A DNA stretch of 64,000 nucleotides from Paracentrotus lividus (taxonomy: Eukaryota > Echinodermata > Echinoidea > Camarodonta > Echinidae), in the NCBI GenBank assembly GCA_940671915.1, contig CALNVZ010000641.1:37043774-37107773 (forward strand). Reading direction: 5' to 3'. Both the position numbers and the translations under genes were made by a program. The notes under the pieces are model-generated. The model was not told the DNA's origin. It worked only from the letters and a program-made list of their open reading frames with translations, and made no database searches. Of the stretch, positions 1-10,308 are shown piece after piece. The first letter of the stretch is position 1, and every line of letters starts with the position of its first letter.

Positions 1-860
1 ACCGACTTAGTAAGATTGGAGCTAACTACGTGGTTGGTGGATAAAGATATGACTAACTTGTCCATGGTTTCGTGAAACGCCCCCCAGCTGCTGAAACATT
101 TTTTTTGTTCAGATTTCATTTTCAACAAAATCAGTGTGATGTGTCCTGTTTGCTTGTTGAAGTTGTTCAATTAATTAAATTGATAATTAACAGTTGTTAG
201 ATGGCAATTTTTTTTTGTATTTTGAGTGACTTTGTCTTTGTTTTGTCTTCTTTTTTTTTTGTGATCACCTTTTTTTGGTCAATCCAAATTTTGTGGTCAT
301 CTGTTTTTTTTTTCTTGTTTTTTTGTCTCGCCTGAACGAGTTCGGCAGAGACATAGTAGATCTAATCACTTTTCCTGTTGGTCTGTTGGTCTGTTAGTGT
401 TACTAGTCTGTTGGTCTGTTACAAAAATGTTAGTTTTTAGTTTGTTGTTTTACTTGCTCTCATTTCTGTATTATATAGGGTCTATTGCATCATTTGTGTT
501 CACAATTTGTACAAATGACACTTGGGTAATACCAAATATGTGTTGATAGGGATGATGGGGTTAAAGGTCATCAGGGTCAAAAGGTCAAATGATATGAGGC
601 CATCTGTCATGAAAATGTTAAAAGTTTTTTGTTTTTTGTTTTAAGTTGCTCTCATTTCTTTATTTCTGCATCATTTATGTTCACACTTGGTACAAATGAG
701 GATGATGAGATTAAAGGTCATTTATCTATAGGGGTCAAAAGGTCAACTTGTTTAAACTTCAAACATATGTTCATGATTAGGTATTGTCATATATATAGAA
801 AAGGTTACATCAAAGGCCATCTTGGGGTCAAAAGGTCATATTGCGTGTTTTATTGATAGC
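1..860. repeat. Low-complexity and dispersed-repeat region with GGGTCAaaAGGTCA blocks
   Basis: T-rich sequence with repeated ggtctgttggtctgtta (about 380-420) and three copies of GGGTCAAAAGGTCA at 574-587, 732-745 and 825-838, each within a longer similar block (gatgatgrgrttaaaggtca...). It looks like a decayed tandem or transposon-derived repeat. No coding frame is supported. Confidence 0.5.
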
Positions 861-879
861 GAATTCAGGTGAGACTCAT

Positions 880-1110
880 GGTTCACGAACCACCTTGTTT
901 TATTATATTTTTTTTCTTATTGAAGCTGTCCCTTGTCTTTGTTTGACATTTCCAGGGGAAGCAAAGGGATTTTAAAAGAGGGGAGGGGTTCTTCAGAAAT
1001 ATAAAAAAAATTCTATATAACAAAAAAAAAAAAAATGAAAAAATGAGTAAAGAAAATGGGGTACCGTACACCGGCCGGTTCTCGAGGTATGCTAACCGCG
1101 CTGACTTTAC
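880..1110 (-). mobile_element. Possible SINE tail, - strand
   Basis: The reverse complement of 1043-1070 carries cggtaccccattttctttac, the same tail that follows the tRNA-like SINE at 3327-3440, and continues into a T-rich end. The tRNA-like head is not recognisable here. Confidence 0.35.
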
Positions 1111-2498
1111 GTGCATGTACACACAAAAATCGTCCGTATTTGCACATCGTGTAAATATACGAAATGTCCGCTCGCACATTCGCGGAGAACTATCTATGAA
1201 ACACAGCAGTTCCGTTTTCCGACCCGATATGAGCGCGGAATTCGAATAAATATGTTGTTTTCTCACCAAGTTTTATGGCATCGGCAGAAAATCAAATTGC
1301 AGAGCAGATGTCACATGTCTCTCATTTCGAAGAAAATCAGCCTAAATTTCGTATTTTGCGACTGAATTGTTGATCACGATAAATGTATCATGTCGACACA
1401 GTCCCCGAGATCTTACCCAGATGTAAACATGTTCGAAATCCGATATTTTTTATAAATTAATCTCGTCAGAACAGACCGGTCTACTTTAGACCAGCCCTCG
1501 CCCAATTATCGAGGTATGCACTAAATGCACGTCATGCGGTCGCGCAATAATATAGTTCACTGATTGGTTGACATCGTATGGGTTTATTCACGTCAACTAA
1601 TTTTACTGGTTTTGACTTGTATTTGGATCATAATTGTTAAATTTAGTAATTAAAATCAAGATTTATATTTTGAAATATATAAATATTATGTAGAGGATTG
1701 TCAGCTACTAGTATATATATATAAGAAAAAAGATGTAAATAAAAGAGAAGGTAGAAATTTGGAGGAATGGCAAGGCGTTGTTTTTTGTTTTTGTTTTTGT
1801 TTTTTGTTTTTTTATTCTTCTGTTTTTCACCAGTGGAATCAAATTTTCTATGTAACAATGTTTACAAAGACCCCAAAATATGCATTTATCTGTGTGTTTC
1901 TTTTTCTCATTTTGGAAACACGAAAGGCAGTATTCCGGGACCGCCCGCCCCCCCCCCCCCCCCTTGATAAAAAAAGAAACGATGAAAATGAAAAAAAAAT
2001 TTTTTTTGGTTGTTTAGTTCAAAATTGTATCGTTCAAAATGCTTCACCACGCTTCATATGTAAAAGGCTATTGACTGACAGATTTACTTTGTTCCATGTT
2101 TTTACCAAAACTGGGCAAAGTTTTGCTCATCAATAATCATTACAGATCAATCAATAACTAACTCTAAACTGACGTTCACAATATTTTATTATAATGTATA
2201 TAAGTTCAAGTCTATGACTCACGGCTAACATTTATTTCCTTTTAAAATGCATAAAACAAATAATCTCCTATAATATAAAATCATGTAAGAGAACTTGCCG
2301 AATTAATTGTAATCATATAAACAGCTTTTGTAATAGTGTTTGATGCTTAGTGATTATTATTTTTCATTATCGGAAGTATTAATATGTGCTAAAATACACA
2401 TTTTTAATTCGAGATAATAAATCTAGTGATCACTTTTTATACTTACCAAAGCAATTATATGTTTAACATGACATTAAACTGCCTCTCGATTTAAACCT

Positions 2499-2825
2499 GT
2501 GGCGGATCTGGATTTCTAAGGGGGGGGGGGTGGCAAAATCGGAATTTCAGATTTGGTTACACCAATTTTTTCCTGTTTAACCTGCGGCGAGCCAAAAATG
2601 TACTCTCATTTTTTGTTCATGTCACGCTGTCGAGCAATAAGCGGGGGTGGGGGGGATGAGGGTGTGGGTTTGTAATTTTTTTTTCGGCCATCAAAGAGGT
2701 CATCATGTTCAGCCATAGTTTTGGTAAGGTTGGGGGTCAACTCCCGCTCGTCTATACCGGTACTTCACTTTTTTTTCTTTTTTTGTTGTTTGCTAGCCCC
2801 CCCCCCCTGGATCCGGGGCGCGCGT
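2499..2825. mobile_element. Short DNA element bounded by GGCGGATCtGGAT / TGGATCCGG
   Basis: The left edge is tggcggatctggatttct with a G run; the right edge is a C run with ctggatccggggcg, so the ends are approximately inverted. The same edge type (cagtggcggatccaggattt) occurs at 31,963. No target duplication could be confirmed. Confidence 0.4.
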
Positions 2826-3326
2826 TATATTACATACTAAGGGCAGTTTTCTTTGTGCAATGCATAATGATCTCTCTCTTCATATTGAATAATCGCTGTG
2901 TGTATTTGACCTACAATAGCATAATCATATTTCATGATTTTGTTGTCATATTGTTTCATTTTTACATTGATAATGATAAATTAACCAAAAACATTTTCCG
3001 GTGCAAATGTACAAATTAAAATACATGTAATTGTACTTTTACTTATACGTGCATTCAGATAGATAGAGTGCAACTATAATTGACCAGAGAAAAAATATAT
3101 AATAAAGAAGAAATCATTGTTTCATTTATTTACTTCAATGAATGTCTGAATGTTTCAATATTAATATTCAAACAAGATTCGTTGCTTCATAAATTGAGGC
3201 GTCTATATCGTGAGGGGGGGGGGGGCAGGTGGAAGTTTCCTTGAATGTTGTTTTGTTATAACAATTTTGGTGAGTGCAAATCATACGTTGTTGAATGTAT
3301 AAGTACAATATGGGACAACCCCATCC

Positions 3327-3440
3327 GGGTTACTATAGCGTCAGATGGTAGAGCGCCTGACTAGTAACCAGGAGGTCTCAGGTTCGAATCCCGATGGTAC
3401 CCCATTTTCTTTGCTCATTTTTTCTATTATATACAGTCCA
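3327..3440 (+). mobile_element. tRNA-Thr-like SINE head
   Basis: 3327-3404 carries an A box (tagcgtcagatgg), an AGT anticodon loop (ctagtaa) and a B box (ggttcgaatcc), then a non-tRNA tail (ccattttctttgctc...). The acceptor stem has two mismatches and the anticodon and T stems one each, so a tRNA-derived SINE or pseudogene is likelier than a working tRNA. Confidence 0.6.
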
Positions 3441-4890
3441 CCGGAGCGCTTTCGAAATCGCTCGTTTTTATACAACTCGTATTCATGAGTTTGTGTTTGA
3501 ATACTAATGAGCAGCTTGCTACCCTGTCTTTGTGCGTTATAATTCTGCATAGAAATGACTATTTGACATGGAATTGCATTAATATATCATGTCTATCAAA
3601 TATATATTCCTTAATAAGAAAGAAATATGTCTTTCAATAGTAGAAATTGTTGGATATATTTTGCGTTAAAATCCGTTTGGGAATTTTTGAATAACTAGCC
3701 ACAAATACGCTTATTTCAATGATTCGACGAGAAATACGGTTCATATCTTCAGCAACTCTCAGCTTTCCAAAAATACACCAAACATGGTATTTCAGATTTA
3801 TACCAGTCAGGAGCTAGCTAAATGTGCAGTAAATACAAAATTACTCAATAACTGCGATCTGATTGGCTGTCTGATTTTGAGTGTAATTTGATTGGCCGAT
3901 GCGAATCCTCACCATGCACCAAAGGTCACTGCGCGGTCAGGTTACGGCTCCCACGTGTTTTCGAAATCCCCGCTCGCATCAATCCTTGATTCAAGCAGCC
4001 AATCAGAAAGCCCATTTTCTGTATTTGGATTGCTTATATTTTGCTAAGCTCCTGACTGGTATAAAAAGTAAAGGTTATATTAAAGTACTACGTTTTGAAG
4101 CTAAGATTCATCTTTCCAAATATGTAATTTTCTTTCGAATCATGCAAAATAACTACTTTTCTTGTCACTTATACCGAACTGATATAGGTTTTTGTTCCAT
4201 ATCTTTCACCAATACTTTTTACATATTCAGATATGATAAATACCATAAAATGTGCATGATAGGTATGTTTAGAATTTCTTCTTTCTGAATATGTTAGAAT
4301 CAAGAAATTCCGTTCACAAAATCAAAATCTACAAGAGTTGCAAAATCTCAGTTTTAGCCCGCACTGGTCCGCACAGCTCCGCAGAGTGCAGATAGAGGAC
4401 TGAAATTGTTGTATAAATTTCGCACTCTTGGCTTATTATAGCTCACGCTGCCCTTGGACTGTATATTTCTGGTCAGAGTCCAAATTTATCCAAAATTATA
4501 AAAAAAAAAAATCAAAAAAAAAAAATCAAAACAAAAGTTATCCTCGCAGATGTTAGTCTAGAAATCTATATTAACGATAATGTTAGACCTCATGCTTGCA
4601 AAGCAACATGTTGGGACTGTGGCAAGATTTTACTTTTTAGCATGCACAAAGACTTTCAGAAAATAAACTTAATTTTCCATTAGTCTACTAAAATATGTAT
4701 TTTTATTTGCCAGTAGATTTATTTAATAAATGAGTGTTTGGATGTTCCTTTTACTAGATTAAAAAGTCAAGTTTATTGCATGTTTTATTCTAATTCTATG
4801 ACACTCGTGCATGCACATGTGGATCTAACGTTAGAATTTGTGCCCTAAAATTACCATGTTTTCTTGTTTCATTTTTTTTGTCTTGCTGTG
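3441..4890. other. Upstream flank of SPAG6, no gene recognised
   Basis: AT-rich flank with a moderately CpG-containing part at 3,890-3,980. The SPAG6 promoter and first exon should be here or further left, but no start codon with the expected eight-codon context and donor was recognised. Confidence 0.4.
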
Positions 4891-4893
4891 CAG

Positions 4894-4989
4894 TGTTTGA
4901 GCAATATCAGAAGTCTCGTACAACATTTGTGCAGACAGTAGCAGAGCTTGCATCAAGACCACAGAATATTGAAACTTTGCAAAATGCAG
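4894..4989 (+). CDS. SPAG6: SPAG6 coding exon 2
   Basis: Acceptor ...cttgctgtgcag and donor gtaagg. It needs one base from the missing first exon, reads VFEQYQKSRTTFVQTVAELA and ends NA plus one base (G). It holds the N-terminal helix before the first armadillo repeat. Confidence 0.93.
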
Positions 4990-7900
4990 GTAAGGTCAAC
5001 AAATTATACAATGTACCCTGTAGGCATACATTTCATTTAAGAAAAGGGGCTAGGTACAAATGACAAGTGTTATTATGCACAATTCTCTTAACTATTACAT
5101 TGTGCAATAACTATGTGGGTGATGAAAGTTTGTACACCCTCAAATTGGTAAGCTTCTTGAATACATTGAGGCTCTATGTAATTTTATAATAACTGAACCC
5201 AAATTTATACATGTATGTTATAAGATAGAATATTTTAATGTGATCCTTAGACTTCTTAATTTCTTTTCAACATATGTTCGTCTTTTTGGTCACTTGAATA
5301 TGAACCGAGGAATATAAGTTCAAATAACTTTTTTTTTCTTTCTTTTTTTAGAGGGTGGGGTGGAGGGGGTTAAACTGTCAGATAAGGTGAAAAGTTGAAT
5401 AAATTGGAAAGCTTCTCCCCTTTAAGATTGCTTGATAAGCTTGATAAATAGATTATGCATTAGAAAGCATCTGCATCATACACTTTTCACCAAAGTAGAA
5501 ATGTCTTCAAACATGATTTCACCATTTTGTCTAGTCAATAACTCACTGCCATTATGATTCTACATTGTACTTGTGTGTAAAGGCCTAACATCTCACTACA
5601 GTGTGTTAACTGCATGTGTTGATGTAACATTTCTAACAACATTTGTCTTTGAAGGTGTGATGTCACTGCTGAGACCTCTGCTGCTAGACATTGTACCCAC
5701 AATTCAACAGACTGCAGCCCTAGCTCTAGGTCGTCTAGCCAACTATAATGATGACCTGGCTGAAGCGGTGGTGAAGGGAGACATCCTGCCTCAACTCGTC
5801 TACTCACTCGCTGAACAAAATGTAAGTCTATTCATGCAGTGTAGAAATTTAGGGGAAAAAAAATTGTATTGGGTTTCAGTAACAAACAAAATTTTGTACC
5901 TTATACTTGAACTCAAAAGAGTTTATATCAGACTCTACTTTTCACATTAAAAGTTGATGGAAGTAAAAACTAAAACAAAAAACACTTGGCATTTGTCTCA
6001 TTTTCTGCTGTTTTCATGATATCTGGCATGGCACAAATAACTTTTTGCAGAATATCAATTACTTTTGATGCTTTAAACCCAGGAGAGCAATGGCAACTGA
6101 TTGGATGCAAAAAGCCATTGTGATTGTCTTACGAATAGTAATCTTTCATGTAGGGTGGGGAAAATTCCCCAATGAATGACGATGATGTGTCCTGTCCATG
6201 TATGAATTTGATACTAAAGATGATTCTGCACAACTTGTATTTGTTTAATAGTAAGAGATGATGAATAGATCATCCACCCACCCCCATTAACAAGAGAAAA
6301 TGTGTGCAGATCTATGCCAGTTGTTTTTTTTTAATCAAAATTATCATTCTTAGAATACATGGTTCCCTCTAGAAGTTAATTAAAGAAAAGCACTTATTTT
6401 GTTGACAAAAGCAGGAGCTCCCAAAGCTCTCAAACAATAGAATTTAATAGGAAAAGCTTTAAATTTTCTGTGAAGGCTCACGTGACCTAGAATTTAGTAG
6501 TTAATTGTTGTTTTGTTTCATGTTGACAGAGATTCTACAAGAAGGCAGCAGCATTTGTCTTGAGAGCTGTAGCTAAGCACTCCCCTCAGCTTGCTCAGTC
6601 TGTAGTAGACTGTGGTGCCTTAGATGCATTGGTTATCTGTCTAGAGGAGTTTGATCCAGGCGTCAAGGAGTCTGCTGCATGGGCTCTTGGGTACATTGCT
6701 AGACACAATGCAGGTAGGTGTCTAAATAGCCACTTGGTCTAAAACTACTCTGACTAATGCTCGTTTGGTCTCCTCCCACATGGTCTAATTCCATTTCGTC
6801 TCCAACAAGTTCATCTAATTTGGTCTAATTGCCACTCTGTGTATTTACCATTTTGTCTAATTCACATTTCATCTAATATCTACCTGGGCTGTGTTTCACG
6901 AAGTCCTTCATAAGTTACGAACAACTGAGGATCAGTTATTGCACTAAATTATAAAGCATGTGACTGGTATAGCACCCAAGAACATGTTCCAGTCATTTGT
7001 AAACTAGCTTGTAACTTTCAGAACGACTTGGTGAAACACCACCTAGGTTTCACACCACTTAGTTAATTTTCCACAACAAACTAGTAAGATACCAAATATT
7101 CAATTTGGAATATGACAAAAATACAATTAGACCATTTGGCTACGAAACAAACTGCCAATATTCATGATTATTGTAACTTTTATCTTTCAGAGCTTGCCCA
7201 ATCTGTAGTCGATGCTGGAGCTGTACCTCTGCTGGTTCTATGTATTCAAGAGCCTGAACTCTCCTTGAAGCGTATCGCTGCATCTGCTCTCAGTGATATC
7301 TGCAAGCATTCACCAGAGCTGGCTCAGACTGTGGTTGATGCTGGTGCCATTGCTCACCTTGCTCAGATGATCCTCAACCCTGATGCTAAGCTCAAGGTTT
7401 GTAGTAACTTCATGCTCTTAGTCCATAACCTAAATCATACTGATGACGCTAATGCTTGTTCAAGAATAAATGATATTCATGATGTTGCTTGGTAGAGTTT
7501 TGAAGTATGATTAAAGTAATGTTGTGAAAACTGAAAATTGTGTACATTTCTGCATTGTGATAAATGTATTGAAATTATTTGATGTTTATTGAAGGCATAA
7601 CTTATTAACAGAAGAATACATGGAAGAATACATGTAGGAGGTGGGTAATGGGAAGGAGTGAGGAGAGAGACTTCGAGAGAGGGAGAAAGAGAGAGAGTTA
7701 GAGAGAAAGAGAGATGCGATAATGATAGAGGAAAGGTGCATTTGTGCAGGTCGGGATTGCTCGTATATGCTCACATGTTTCACTTATGATAATTAATAGT
7801 TCACAACTTTAGACCAAAGTTTTGATACCTCCCTATCTATGAAAATAATTACAATAACTGATGATTGTTTTTCTTGCCAACAGCGCCAAGTATTCTCAGC

Positions 7901-10308
7901 TTTGAGCCAGATCTCCAAGCACTCTGTAGACCTTGCTGAGATGGTTGTAGAAGCAGAGATCTTCCCTGCAGTCCTGACCTGCCTCAAAGACCAGGACGAG
8001 TATGTCCGCAAGAACGTAGCCACTCTGATCCGTGAGATCGCTAAGCACACACCTGAGCTGTCTCAGCTGATAGTCAATGCTGGAGGTGTAGCCGCTGTAG
8101 TGGATTATGTAGGAGAGTCACAGGGTAATGTTCGTCTACCTGGTGTCATGATGCTGGGATATGTAGCAGCTCACTCTGAGAATCTAGCAATGGCTGTCAT
8201 CGTCTCCAAGGTGAGCAATACCGTCGTTTATGACAAAAAAACCAACTAAACCATATTTGCGATTTTGGACTATTGTATAAGCCAAAATTTTTGCATACAG
8301 ATATTTCCCCCATTTTGGACTAGATGTGAAATTTGTGAGTGGATAATTTCATAATTTTTGTGATGTTTTCATTATCATACATAGCCTTAAATCAAAGTTA
8401 TGATTTTAGAGAGGACGGATTCAAGAAATTCACAAAAATAACTGAAGCCAGATTTGTATTAATGTCCCTCCCCTATGACATGGTTTTGATTTTAATCTGG
8501 GATAGCAAGATAAGTGGATGCTGTAAAACCAGAAACATTTGCAACACATCACAAATCAGAGCCAACGGCCTATTTGCTGCATGAAACTTTGCTAACGATC
8601 AAGTACTTTCTTACCCTGAATAATGCATTGGGTTCTTCACATGCACAGGTGATGACTCTCCTCTACTTGGGACCTCCATTTCACATCCTATCCTCATATA
8701 ATAATTTTATTTATTTGATATCTTTTTGTTTCTTGATCTAGGGTGTTACACAGCTAGCCATCACCTTAGCAGAGGAACCAGAGGATCACATTCAGGCTGC
8801 TGCTGCATGGGCTCTAGGTCAGATCGGACGTCACACACCAGAGCATGCTAAAGCTGTAGCAGTGGCTAATGTATTACCTCGTCTCCTGCAGTGCTATATT
8901 AGAGCTGATGCTTCAGAAGACCTTCAAACAAAGGTAATAACTTACACTGCTAAGACGTCAGAACCCATGAGTCATTATTTGAGGGGGAAAATTAAAATAT
9001 GTAAAATGTATGGAAGTTATCACTGACTTGTCATTGGTATATTTTAATGCATTTTGATTCTTTTCTTTTTTTCTTCTAAATAATTTTCTGTTGTAATTTT
9101 GCTCTGAAAATTTAGATTTTTGGTCATATTTCTGGTAATTATGTAAGTTTTTTGTCAAAACTTACCAAGCCAACCACATTGGATATGGATTGGATATGCT
9201 CTTTATTCAAATGAAAATTACTTTTGTAAGTCCGAACAACAATCTACAGGCTACGATAAGCACTAATACTCGGAGATTTCATTGTAAAGAGGCAATTGTA
9301 CCAGTCCTTATATAGTGAGATTTCTTAAAACTAAGTAGTTCCTGTGGTCCCAAGCACCTTGATGTAAGAGGAGTTAATTGTAATATCTTTGTAATTTTAT
9401 CATCATTTTCATTTTCTGCTTCCTTCAGGCCAAGAGAGCTCTGAAGAACATCCTTCAGAAGTGCATTCACCTCCCAGCCCTGGAGCCCCTCCTCCATGAT
9501 GCCCCGCCCAACATTCTCAAGCACGTGGTTGGTCAGTTTAGTAAGGTCCTCCCTCATGATCCTAACGCACGTCGTCTCTTTGTTACTAGCGGTGGTCTTA
9601 AGAAGGTACAGGAGATCAAAGCTGAGCCTGGTAGTGCCTTGCATGAATACATCAATACTATCAATAACTGCTTTCCAGAAGAGATTGTCAGGTATGTGAA
9701 TTCTTGCTTTAAGATGGTTGGTCTGGGGCTTCCGTGGGTAATTTGAATCCATGAATGCTCATCTGGTTTATAGTCCTTTTCAGGACTTGATAAAGAAAAA
9801 AGTTCCTCTAATTCAATCCTACTCTCCATTTTTTCCTTCACTCTCTTACCAGTCCTTTTCAGGACTACCTGCATTGTGATCATGGGTAAACCCCATCTTA
9901 TTATTCTTATAGTGGTTGTTCAGTTGTTTAGGCAATCCTGTTACAATCAAGTCCTTGGGATCATGTAAAGGACAGGATTTGTATTTAACTGGTGGAAAAT
10001 TGAGACTTTGTCAGAACTTGTAAGCAGTTCTATGTTTTATCAGAATTTTGCCTTTATTCCATAATAAGTCTGTTTACTCATGTCAAAAGAATTTGTGTCA
10101 AGCAATTTTCAGTTTAAAACTGTTTTAAATTTGTTTTAAAATTAAATGTCATATTGCAGTTGATTTCAGTTATTTCCTTGATTGCATGAAGGAAATAAGA
10201 GAACTTTCATATATTTTCATTTATATTTTTCTCTGATTCAGGTACTACTCTCCTGGATATTCAGATGCCTTGTTGGACCGAGTGGAGCAATATCAACCAG
10301 TTGCCTAG
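4894..10308 (+). CDS. SPAG6: SPAG6 / PF16 axonemal central-pair armadillo protein (5' exon missing)
   Basis: Eight exons join in frame with GT-AG borders: 4894-4989, 5655-5821, 6530-6713, 7191-7396, 7884-8210, 8742-8933, 9429-9691 and 10242-10308 (TAG at 10306-10308). They give 1,502 coding bases, about 500 residues; the family has about 509. The protein is a string of armadillo repeats with motifs such as VFEQYQKSRT, LALGRLANYNDD, GALDALVICLEEFDPGVKE, HSPELAQTVVDAGA and GGLKKVQEIKAEPGS, and it ends RYYSPGYSDAL...YQPVA. I recognise this as SPAG6, orthologue of Chlamydomonas PF16, known to stabilise the central-pair apparatus of motile cilia and flagella. The first exon should hold about eight codons ending in G (phase 1); I could not find it upstream, so it may lie before position 1 or be too short to recognise. 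The gene converges on PSMB3. Identity is very likely; exon borders rest on splice consensus and reading phase. Confidence 0.95.
5655..5821 (+). CDS. SPAG6: SPAG6 coding exon 3
   Basis: Acceptor ...tttgaag, donor gtaagt, phase 1 in and phase 0 out, 56 codons. It encodes GVMSLLRPLLLDIVPTIQQT, then LALGRLANYNDDLAEAVVKG and ends LAEQN: armadillo repeat 1 and the start of repeat 2. Confidence 0.95.
6530..6713 (+). CDS. SPAG6: SPAG6 coding exon 4
   Basis: Acceptor ...gttgacag, donor gtaggt, phase 0 in and phase 1 out. It reads RFYKKAAAFVLRAVAKHSPQ and later FDPGVKESAAWALGYIARHN. The vertebrate protein has AAWALRYIARHN here, so the alignment is direct. Confidence 0.95.
6735..7150. mobile_element. 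GGTCTAATT-rich foldback with a nested MITE, SPAG6 intron
   Basis: 6735-6885 and 7060-7140 hold degenerate repeats of a tggtctaattgccac type, in opposite orientation on the two sides. Inserted between them, 6889-7045, is a MITE with ends ctgtgtttcacgaagt and acttggtgaaacacc. Confidence 0.55.
7191..7396 (+). CDS. SPAG6: SPAG6 coding exon 5
   Basis: Acceptor ...tatctttcag, donor gtttgt (a weaker +3 to +6 match than the other donors), phase 1 in and phase 0 out, 69 codons. It contains ELAQSVVDAGAVPLLVLCIQ and HSPELAQTVVDAGAIAHLAQ and ends NPDAKLK. Confidence 0.94.
7620..7720. repeat. GA-rich simple repeat
   Basis: Runs of gagagaga with interruptions inside a SPAG6 intron. Confidence 0.8.
7884..8210 (+). 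CDS. SPAG6: SPAG6 coding exon 6
   Basis: The longest exon, 109 codons, phase 0 at both ends; acceptor ...ttgccaacag, donor gtgagc. It reads RQVFSALSQISKHSVDLAEM, has HTPELSQLIVNAGGVAAVVD in the middle and ends ENLAMAVIVSK. It covers about two and a half armadillo repeats. Confidence 0.95.
8216..8345. mobile_element. Decayed MITE fragment in SPAG6 intron
   Basis: Carries tttgcgattttggacta and tgtataagccaaaattttt, which match the fuller element at 17,728-17,921 in reverse orientation. Confidence 0.4.
8742..8933 (+). CDS. SPAG6: SPAG6 coding exon 7
   Basis: Acceptor ...cttgatctag, donor gtaata, phase 0 at both ends, 64 codons. It reads GVTQLAITLAEEPEDHIQAA, then WALGQIGRHTPEHAKAVAVA, and ends SEDLQTK. 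No single long open frame spans it, so a plain ORF scan would miss it. Confidence 0.94.
9429..9691 (+). CDS. SPAG6: SPAG6 coding exon 8
   Basis: Acceptor ...ttccttcag, donor gtatgt, phase 0 in and phase 2 out. It begins AKRALKNILQKCIHLPALEP, contains DAPPNILKHVVGQFSKVLPH and ends NNCFPEEIV plus two bases of an Arg codon. This is the conserved C-terminal block of SPAG6. Confidence 0.95.
9772..9787 (+). other. Histone-3'-end-like stem-loop 1
   Basis: AGTCCTTTTCAGGACT folds as a six-base-pair stem with a UUUC loop, the geometry of the replication-dependent histone mRNA 3' hairpin. The purine-rich tract aaagaaaaaag follows. It lies in the SPAG6 intron after exon 8. No histone gene is near; function is not claimed. 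Confidence 0.45.
9851..9866 (+). other. Histone-3'-end-like stem-loop 2
   Basis: Identical 16-base copy of the hairpin at 9772-9787, 79 bases downstream in the same intron, followed by acctgcattgtg. Confidence 0.45.
10242..10308 (+). CDS. SPAG6: SPAG6 last coding exon with stop
   Basis: Acceptor ...ctctgattcag, phase 2 in. It reads RYYSPGYSDALLDRVEQYQP then VA and TAG. Vertebrate SPAG6 ends YYSPGYSDTLLQRVDSYQPL, so the C-terminus is complete. Confidence 0.95.

Noticed and set aside
883-1269. 128-codon - strand frame
   Set aside because: Composition is that of translated repeat and poly-T; no family recognised and it overlaps the SINE tail.
3327-3404. Functional tRNA-Thr(AGT)
   Set aside because: Mismatches in acceptor, anticodon and T stems plus a SINE-type tail indicate a SINE or pseudogene.
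3914-3935. Possible SPAG6 first exon reading MHQRSLR then G
   Set aside because: The donor would be gtcagg, a poor match, and the codon count and residues do not fit MSQRQVLQ.
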